NCBI GenBank assembly: GCA_037447655.1
Contig: JBBHKE010002555.1
Span: 122,001 to 186,000, forward strand
Length of the DNA stretch: 64,000 nucleotides
DNA from: Zygnema cylindricum
Lineage: Eukaryota; Streptophyta; Zygnematophyceae; Zygnematales; Zygnemataceae
Reading direction: 5' to 3'
The notes below the pieces were generated by a model, which made no database searches, was not told the origin of the DNA, and was given only the letters and a program-made list of their open reading frames with translations. The translations under genes were made by a program, and so were the position numbers. Of the stretch, positions 45,149 to 51,700 are shown piece by piece (position 1 is the stretch's first letter; each line of letters opens with the position of its first letter).

Positions 45149-48100
45149 TTAGCCGCCAAACTCGCAGTCCCCACAGAACCACTGATTTGCGGGTTGAGAG
45201 CGGGGCTCCCAATTCAGAGGTAGGCAGCAGTCATGCCACCCCTGGTGACAGTGGTCACACACCAACAGGAGGTCAGGTACGGAGGACACAGGGCAGGCAG
45301 AGGAACAGGCTGGAGGATCTGCAAAGTAAGTGAGGTGGAAAGTGGGTTCATCCTCCAACCCTCGTAGATGGCAAGGAGCCACATTGATCTGATTTTCTTT
45401 AATTTTGCGGCCATCCTTCCCTTCCAAGGTAAGAACCCCTTTGTTTGATACCTCCACAACTTTCAGAATCACCCGTCCGGCCGAAATGTCCAAAGTATCC
45501 TTCTTCTGTTGCATGCGATACACAAAATCCCCGGGCACGAATCGCCGTTGTCGTGGGACATAATTGCCGCTCCGTCGTTGGGAATACCAGAGTTGATCTC
45601 TGTGCTGAGCAGCCTGTAAATTGCCCATGGCCAGAGGTATTTCCCGCTGAAATACCTTGGCCCTGTCGGCAATCAATTTCTCTACCGTCCCCCGGTTGTC
45701 CATCTCCGGAAGCACAACCGCCTGAGCCGACGCAGCCCCTGGTAGGATGGGATGTCTACCGAAGAGAATGAAGTAAGGGCTATAGGAGTGGAGAGATGCC
45801 TGCCTGCTGAACCTGTACCCCATGGCAATCCAAGGTACCCGTGTGTCCCATTCCCCCAAATCCTCTTCTACCGCATATTTCCGTAGTGACCGCTTCACTG
45901 TCTGTACGCACCTCTCGGCCAATCCGTCGGCTTGGGGGTGGTCTCGGCTGGTCAACCTGTGGTCAATGAGGCACTTCTCCAGAAGGTTAGAAAATTCTCC
46001 GGCAAACTCTGACCCCTGATCCGTCAGAACTTCGGCCGGTGCTCCAAATTGAGACAACACTCTCTGCAAGAATGCGTCCGCGATAGCTTTGGACTCCTTT
46101 CGGGGAAGAACCACCAATTCAATCCATTTGGAGAAGTGTTCAATCATGACCAGAACAAAACGGTTCCCCCTCCGGCTAGTGGGAAGTGGTCCTAGCAGAT
46201 CAAGTGACCACCTGTAAAACATCCCCCGGATGGGGAGGGAGTGAAGCTCAGTCCCACCCTTTTTGTCAAAAGCTGCTTTTACCCGGTCACAGGAAGGGCA
46301 CGTCTGCACCACACGATTGACCTGGGCCCGTAACCCATGCCACCAATACGACCCTGTGACTAGCGAGGTGGTTCGTTTCTGTCCGAAGTGCCCGCATTGC
46401 TGGTGAAGCCGAACAATGAGCGTTTCCCGATTTGCCGGAGGAGGAACCACTTTCCTCGTCCCATCGGCCCATTTCCGGAGAAGGATGCCTCGGTCCCATT
46501 CATAAGCCGCCATTCGGTTCTGAACACGGGACAATTTACTCCCGGCAAGGTGGGGTAGAGGAGAGCCATTTTGGATAGATTGGAGGGAATCGTTGTCATT
46601 CCATATATCCTTCCGACCGGCTCCAATGGGGGCCTGCCCCTCTACATCTGCAGCAAAAGTTGACAGTTCTCCTTCGGCCCGAGGCAGCCAAATAAAAGCA
46701 GAGGAAGCCCGGATAAGTCCCAGACTGAGCTCAGGGTCCTCGTCGTGCCGCGCCCCAGTAGAGTCTCTGGTGGAAGGGTCCGGATTCCTGCTGAGTCCGT
46801 CGGCATTCCCATGAATCTCCCCGGCTCTATGGATGATGCTGAAATCATATTCCTGCAAGATGAGAACCCATCTGGCCAGCTTTCCAGTCAACTTACTGTT
46901 CTCCATGATCCATTTGAGGGGCTGGTGATCCGTAATAAGGGTGAAGTGTACTCCATAGAGGTAAGGCCGGAAGTGCTGGATGGCCCAAACCGCGGCGAGT
47001 AATTCCCCATGGTAACTGCTGTAATTCCCCTCGGCTCTGTTATTACTCCGGCTTGCGTAGGCCACTACGTACTCAGCCCCTGCATCGTCCAATTGAGCCA
47101 AAACTGCTCCCAATCCGAACCTGCTCCAATCTGTATAAAGGAGAAAAGGCCGCTGGTGATCGGGCATCCGGAGCACAGGATGCTGTTTGAGGGAATCCTT
47201 CAGGAATTGGAACGCTATCTGCTGTTCTTCCTTCCACTGCCACTCCTGGTCCTTTCGCAACAATTGGTTCAATGGCTGAGCGTGGCTACTGAATTCAGGA
47301 ATAAACCGCCGGTAATAGTTGGCAAGGCCCAGGAAAGTACGAAGAGCAGAAATGTCCTGCGGGGGTGGAAGGGCGTCTAGGGCAGCCACCTTCACCATGT
47401 GGGGACCCACTGTCCCGGGAGTCACCTCATGACCCAGATAAATAATTTTCTGCACCCCAAAGATGCCCTTCCCCGGGTGACACTTCAAGCCCGCTGCTTG
47501 GAGTGCCCGGAGAACGATCTGTATGTGCTCCAAGTGTTCTTCGAATGTCTTGGAGAAAATAATAACATCGTCGATATAACACCGTGCGAAATCAATTCCC
47601 TGGAGAGCATCGTCCATGGCCCGTTGGAATTTGGCAGGTGCATTCTTGAGGCCAAATGGCATGTACAACCATTCATATAGTGTGGATCCGGCCCAAAAAG
47701 CATTCCTCTCTCGGTGTTTCGGCTCCATTGCAATCTGGTGGAATCCATTTTTCATATCCAAAGTAGAGTAAATGGTGGCCCTAGCAAGAGCGTCGAAAAT
47801 CTCTTCCGGGGTAGGCATAGGATAACGGTCGGAGACCGTCGCCGCGTTGAGCATCCGATAGTCCCCACACATTCGGAAATCTACAGTTTTTCCGGAGGAG
47901 TCTTTCTTTGGCGGGAGCACGGTTGGTGAGGCAAACCCATGTAGTCCTGTACTCACCTGAACCAGACCAGCTTCCACCAAAGTCTGCATCTTTGAAGTGA
48001 TGAACTCCTTCTCCTTGAAACTGAAAGGGTACTGTTTCTGCCAAACAGTAGCCGTCTCGTTAATCAGGTCAATCCAAAAAGGAGTTCCCTTATAGATCCC

Positions 48101-48163
48101 TACATCTGTGTCAGACCAGGCGAACACTTGCCAGTTCTCTTCTAACAGCTTGGAGAGCCGGGC
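45149..48163 (-). CDS. pol: Gypsy pol: RT-RNase H-integrase with C-terminal PHD-like finger
   Basis: Open from about 48163 (after a TAG) to 45149; no ATG near the start, so it is probably made by frameshift from the methyltransferase frame. Numbering from 48127. RT: LDMKNGFHQI at 123-132 and YIDD at 184-187. RNase H: D333 (YTDWS), E375, D400, D443. Integrase: zinc part H575/H580/C610/C613, then D643 (SLDLLGP), D703 (TDQGSEF) and E738 (DGLAERC), a normal DD35E spacing. The last 50 residues hold CDHCHQGWHDCC and WFCGDC, typical of the second half of a PHD finger, with an upstream C-x3-C. All catalytic residues are kept. The protein would copy and insert the element; the finger might bind histone tails (inference). 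Confidence 0.93.
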   Translation of the reverse strand, partial: ARLSKLLEENWQVFAWSDTDVGIYKGTPFWIDLINETATVWQKQYPFSFKEKEFITSKMQTLVEAGLVQVSTGLHGFASPTVLPPKKDSSGKTVDFRMCGDYRMLNAATVSDRYPMPTPEEIFDALARATIYSTLDMKNGFHQIAMEPKHRERNAFWAGSTLYEWLYMPFGLKNAPAKFQRAMDDALQGIDFARCYIDDVIIFSKTFEEHLEHIQIVLRALQAAGLKCHPGKGIFGVQKIIYLGHEVTPGTVGPHMVKVAALDALPPPQDISALRTFLGLANYYRRFIPEFSSHAQPLNQLLRKDQEWQWKEEQQIAFQFLKDSLKQHPVLRMPDHQRPFLLYTDWSRFGLGAVLAQLDDAGAEYVVAYASRSNNRAEGNYSSYHGELLAAVWAIQHFRPYLYGVHFTLITDHQPLKWIMENSKLTGKLARWVLILQEYDFSIIHRAGEIHGNADGLSRNPDPSTRDSTGARHDEDPELSLGLIRASSAFIWLPRAEGELSTFAADVEGQAPIGAGRKDIWNDNDSLQSIQNGSPLPHLAGSKLSRVQNRMAAYEWDRGILLRKWADGTRKVVPPPANRETLIVRLHQQCGHFGQKRTTSLVTGSYWWHGLRAQVNRVVQTCPSCDRVKAAFDKKGGTELHSLPIRGMFYRWSLDLLGPLPTSRRGNRFVLVMIEHFSKWIELVVLPRKESKAIADAFLQRVLSQFGAPAEVLTDQGSEFAGEFSNLLEKCLIDHRLTSRDHPQADGLAERCVQTVKRSLRKYAVEEDLGEWDTRVPWIAMGYRFSRQASLHSYSPYFILFGRHPILPGAASAQAVVLPEMDNRGTVEKLIADRAKVFQREIPLAMGNLQAAQHRDQLWYSQRRSGNYVPRQRRFVPGDFVYRMQQKKDTLDISAGRVILKVVEVSNKGVLTLEGKDGRKIKENQINVAPCHLRGLEDEPTFHLTYFADPPACSSACPVSSVPDLLLVCDHCHQGWHDCCLPLNWEPRSQPANQWFCGDCEFGG
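48111..48163 (-). promoter_or_regulatory. Overlap and possible +1 frameshift zone between methyltransferase and pol
   Basis: The methyltransferase frame ends with CTG GTC TGA (48113-48111). The pol frame is +1 to it and is open from 48163, giving an overlap of about 51 nt. Pol has no initiating ATG near its start. Programmed +1 shifting, possibly at the terminal GTC-TGA, is a reasonable model but is inferred only. Confidence 0.45.
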
Positions 48164-49715
48164 CTAGCTGTGGGTCTAGCTGTTCCCCTAAAGTCCAGTC
48201 CATCTTCCCGGGTTCCACTGCCGCCAATGCTTCCGGTGGTCTCCCCAAGAGAGAGATGTCGAAGTTCAGCTCTACCAGTGGGTCTGTCCTTTGTTCGGCT
48301 GTTAAAACGCTGCTGCTGACAACTTCCTCTAAGCTGTCCTGTTCTGAGACTCCGTTCCCCCCCACTAAGGAAACTCCTATGTCCAGTGTGCCATTGCTCC
48401 CCCCCACTGAGGGAGTTCCTGGGAATTTGGTGAATGTGAATTTTTCCCTCCTTGTCTCTCTCCCCCCCTCAAGCTTTAGAGTTGCTTGCATGGCCAACAA
48501 CTGTGGAGCTTGAAGGTATGTTGTCCGTGATTGTGGAGACTGAAGGCTTGAGAATGCAAGAGAATGTTGCAGCACCCAGGAAATTGCATTTAAATCCATA
48601 CTTTGTCCGATTAAACTGCACCTTTTTGAGGCCGATACCCCTGGCGCAGCTGTGGTTCCCTGTGGAAATCCCATTGCTTGTTCCCGTTCTGCAATATTCG
48701 GCGCTGTCCACGTGGTGGTGGTACTGTCAAAGATCATTCCTGGTGCGCCTTTCCGGTAAGCGTGGCTGTTAGGAAAAGATACCAGAGTTGGTAGGGCCCT
48801 CCGTGGATATCCGGGCTTATTACAACAGAAGAAGGGTGCTTTGTCGGCTGTGGTCACCGGTGTGGCCATTCGCCCCGGTCCGAGGATCTGTTGGACTGTG
48901 ATGTTGGGATCCGGAACCTGTTGTCTCAACAGCTGTTGGAGGATTGGAAGAGGAACCAAGTTGGTCCAATATGCCCGAACTCTGTGGGCTCTGGATCCTA
49001 TCTGAGCTGCATCAAAAACTATTGGAGTTCCTAGAACCTTGGTCACTTGGTTCCAGCTGTTGACTACCTGTTTTCTCTTATCATCTGTGGGGTGAACGTT
49101 CTCCAAGACGTACCCCACTGGTGTGTCCTGGCGTTCCTGTAACCCTGTTATTAGTCTGGTCATTTGAAAGAAAGTTCTGCTACGGACGTCTTGGTGTCCT
49201 CGGCCCTGTCCTGCTAACGAATACCCCTGGCATGGCCATCCCGCGACCACCAGGTCTACCCTTCCGAGCTTTTCCAAATGGGAATCCGTGATATTGTCCA
49301 CATTCTGGGGAAGCGTGCGATGAGAGTTAGACATGGCGGACACCGGGAGTTGCTGTGGGTAAAGTTGGTGCAGCTGTTGCAGGCGGTACTCACTGACTGC
49401 ACGGGCGTCCGGGTCAATCTCGACTGCCGAGTAAGTTTCTACTTGGTATCCAGCTTTCAGGACGGCTTCCAGATCGGAACTAATGCCAGAAAATAGGGAT
49501 AGAATCCTAAGTCCTGAAAGCGGGATTTGTAGTGACACCACTTGTCGATTGAAGTCTTTCCCTTTGTTAGGAATTGTTGGAAGTTCCGACCGGGGGACTT
49601 TTGCTGCTCCGGGTGATATTGCAGCCAAGCTCCTGTCCACTTCCCGCCGAAGTGTGGCCATCTGTACCAATCGGTTCTGATACTCCCTTTCCCACCGCTT
49701 GGAAATAGGGAATTG
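48111..49715 (-). CDS. C5-cytosine DNA methyltransferase inside gypsy element
   Basis: In frame with the protease ORF, following its UAG. The first ATG is at 49661. Numbering from 49670: motif I ILSLFSG (57-62), acidic SAM-binding E84 (SAVEID), motif IV GWPCQGYS with catalytic Cys147, motif VI LENV (189-192), motif VIII SRAHRVRAYW (226-235), MGFP (333-336) at the end of the target-recognition region, motif X CSLIGQSMD (351-359). All signature residues for SAM binding, nucleophilic attack and base flipping are present. The layout RSRTFFQM/AHRVRAYW recalls DNMT3/DRM-type enzymes, but the PCQ (not PCN) box is like other families, so placement is open. A ~130-residue tail follows before the stop at 48111. 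Neighbours are the protease upstream and RT downstream. The reaction adds methyl to cytosine C5 in DNA. Confidence 0.95.
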   Translation of the reverse strand, partial: QFPISKRWEREYQNRLVQMATLRREVDRSLAAISPGAAKVPRSELPTIPNKGKDFNRQVVSLQIPLSGLRILSLFSGISSDLEAVLKAGYQVETYSAVEIDPDARAVSEYRLQQLHQLYPQQLPVSAMSNSHRTLPQNVDNITDSHLEKLGRVDLVVAGWPCQGYSLAGQGRGHQDVRSRTFFQMTRLITGLQERQDTPVGYVLENVHPTDDKRKQVVNSWNQVTKVLGTPIVFDAAQIGSRAHRVRAYWTNLVPLPILQQLLRQQVPDPNITVQQILGPGRMATPVTTADKAPFFCCNKPGYPRRALPTLVSFPNSHAYRKGAPGMIFDSTTTTWTAPNIAEREQAMGFPQGTTAAPGVSASKRCSLIGQSMDLNAISWVLQHSLAFSSLQSPQSRTTYLQAPQLLAMQATLKLEGGRETRREKFTFTKFPGTPSVGGSNGTLDIGVSLVGGNGVSEQDSLEEVVSSSVLTAEQRTDPLVELNFDISLLGRPPEALAAVEPGKMDWTLGEQLDPQLGPALQAVRRELASVRLV

Positions 49716-49725
49716 CTAGATAGAA
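49700..49725 (-). promoter_or_regulatory. Candidate leaky UAG between protease and methyltransferase frames
   Basis: The protease frame stops at TAG 49718-49716, followed by CAA TTC. The same frame then stays open through the methyltransferase. The classical readthrough signal is UAG-CAR-YYA; here UAG-CAA-UUC matches all but the last base. This would give a protease-methyltransferase fusion at low frequency. Alternatively translation restarts at ATG 49661. Confidence 0.5.
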
Positions 49726-51464
49726 TCAGCGATATCGTTAGAGTAATTGAACAGCTCCGAGGGGGTTGAGGCAGAGTAGACGGGATAGCATCCAGACACC
49801 GGAACAGTCGTTTTTCCCCGGTTCCACAAATCCAAGGGGACCACCACTTTTGTGCCTTCCGGATCCTCAGGGTCTGAGACTGTAACTTGTTCCTTCCATA
49901 AGCTCAACTCCATGTTCAACCTTGTCCACGTAGCCATACCCAGCAAAATTTCAAATTGCTTACCTTCCACCACTAGGAAGGGAAGCCGAATCTGCACGTG
50001 CTGGCCTGCGTCGTCAGCAAATTCGATTTCCATGGCTTTTATGATCCCATATACTGGTTGGCTGCCACTGCTGACTGTGCTCAAGCATATGTCACTTGGA
50101 CTGATTTTTGGCCGGAGTTCCTCGGGCATTTGTTGTAGCGCTGATGTAGTTATTAAGTTTGGAAGAGCTCCGGTATCCACCACTGCATCCTGGTACCCGC
50201 CGTATCCATTAAGTTTAAAATTTCCCGTCCTGTTGAGAATAAGAGCCACCGAAAGGGTCTTATAATCCCTATCTGCCATAGAAGTTTTTGGTTCTGCCGA
50301 CATGAAGACTGTCTTGGGCGGTTCTGCCAACGCGGCCCTTTCCCTCCTAGTGTGAATCTCTTCCCCTAATGCCTGAATGAGGGTTTCTTCGGGCAGATTG
50401 TGGGAGGAAGCCAGCGTTTTGACATGCGTCAAGGCGTAGGGCATCAAGTGTCGTACTAGCATAACTGCCGGTTTGGAGGAAGGAGGGAGAGCTTTGGGCG
50501 ATGAAATGGGTGAGTCCTCGTCTTCCGATTTCTCCTGTTCCCCCCCCCCTGCTTCCTCACTCTCTACGTCAGAATTCCCCGTAGGAGGTGTAACTGGCGG
50601 ATCTGTGGACGGTCTCTCCGCCATGTATCTGTCGAACCACTCCTGATCTGTTTCAGTGGTTGAAGTATTTCCTTTCGGCTGTGTCTTCTTGTAATCTTCA
50701 AAACCGGGAGGAAGTTTCTTCGGAGCCGGAGGAGGCGGGTTAGTTGGCTTCAGTCCCAGTCCAATGTTACTGTTTAGAAGGACTGCTCGCGGGGTAAAGG
50801 ATAAGGGGCCGGTGGCTTTGCCACTGTGGTCTTTTTGTTCTATCGGTTGTTTGTCTTTTCTTTGGGATGACGTTGTAGAGTGCAGTTGCCTGCGACTGTC
50901 CCCTACACCAACGTTCCATGCTTCGGACAGAAATGTCCTAGCATGTTGAGCCTTTGGAGGCTCCATATCCCAACCCATCAGGTCATCGTCATCTCCACCC
51001 AACGTGGTCTGCTGCTCCAGCTCCGCTAGCTTTTGTAGCAGTTCTTGTTTTTGTTTCTGCAGTTTCAGAGCCGGCGTAAGAGGTTGAGGAGTGCGGGCAG
51101 AGGATCTTAGTCGGAGAGCGGCCAGTTCTGTTGCCAAAGCGGCCAACTGAGTGCTCTGTTGCTGAATGATATGTTCCGGTGTTAGTGTGCTGGGGCTCGG
51201 TTCATTTGGAGATCGTCCCCAGTGATACAAAAGTTGCAGCGGCAGAGGATTAACGCCAGTTTCCCCTTTTCCTGTAAACAAAGCATATTGCATCATCTCC
51301 TTCAGAACCCCATTTTTTCGAAAGCATTGCCCTTCTTTGTGGCCCATGAACCCATAAGCTTCACATTTTGACCCTTCAGTAGTATACTCCCCCCTTAGCT
51401 CATTAGAGATTTGAGCGTCATCGAATTTCGGAAGTCGGATTTGTCTCAACTGGGATTGAGACAT
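49716..51464 (-). CDS. Gypsy protease ORF with zinc-knuckle-like start
   Basis: 582 codons from an ATG at 51464, immediately after a TAA in the same frame (51467-51465). Near the start CEAYGFMGHKEGQC (34-47) fits a CCHC knuckle with the second Cys replaced by Tyr. A Leu/Gln-rich probable coiled coil covers about 98-152. The middle is Pro- and Ser-rich with an acidic patch (about 300-318). The aspartic protease core is AVVDTGALPNLIT (DTG 430-432) with the partner hydrophobic-Gly loop FEILLGMAT (504-512). The protease would process the polyprotein. In phase with the downstream methyltransferase, across one UAG. Confidence 0.85.
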   Translation of the reverse strand: MSQSQLRQIRLPKFDDAQISNELRGEYTTEGSKCEAYGFMGHKEGQCFRKNGVLKEMMQYALFTGKGETGVNPLPLQLLYHWGRSPNEPSPSTLTPEHIIQQQSTQLAALATELAALRLRSSARTPQPLTPALKLQKQKQELLQKLAELEQQTTLGGDDDDLMGWDMEPPKAQHARTFLSEAWNVGVGDSRRQLHSTTSSQRKDKQPIEQKDHSGKATGPLSFTPRAVLLNSNIGLGLKPTNPPPPAPKKLPPGFEDYKKTQPKGNTSTTETDQEWFDRYMAERPSTDPPVTPPTGNSDVESEEAGGGEQEKSEDEDSPISSPKALPPSSKPAVMLVRHLMPYALTHVKTLASSHNLPEETLIQALGEEIHTRRERAALAEPPKTVFMSAEPKTSMADRDYKTLSVALILNRTGNFKLNGYGGYQDAVVDTGALPNLITTSALQQMPEELRPKISPSDICLSTVSSGSQPVYGIIKAMEIEFADDAGQHVQIRLPFLVVEGKQFEILLGMATWTRLNMELSLWKEQVTVSDPEDPEGTKVVVPLDLWNRGKTTVPVSGCYPVYSASTPSELFNYSNDIADSI

Positions 51465-51700
51465 TTAAGCGGTTTTAGAGCGTGGAGTAGGTTTATAGGT
51501 TTCCTTAGTGACCGGGGTTCGGTCTCCTCCTCCGCTTCCTTGCTTGCGTTCTTGCTGTTTCCTTGTTCTTTCCGCACGCTCCTTCTCAAACTCCTTCTGC
51601 TTGATTGCGATTTCTGGTTTGAGCTTTTGGGGGCACCTCTTCTATCCGTGACCGGGCAGGTTACAGTTCAGGCAGTCGTAAAGAAAATTTTTTTCATCTC
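51465..51700 (-). pseudogene. Gag nucleocapsid tail with in-frame UAG inside its zinc knuckle
   Basis: The Gag frame ends at 51668. In the next frame (-1 to Gag, the same frame as the protease ORF) the sequence encodes a knuckle C-x2-C-x4-H-x4-C (51674-51633), but a TAG (51644-51642) occupies one of the x positions after the His. The frame continues with a Lys/Glu/Arg-rich stretch (KQKEFEKERAERTRKQQERK) to a TAA at 51467. The overlap with Gag lies at a run AAAAAAATTTTC, a place where an indel or slippage could occur. Confidence 0.65.
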
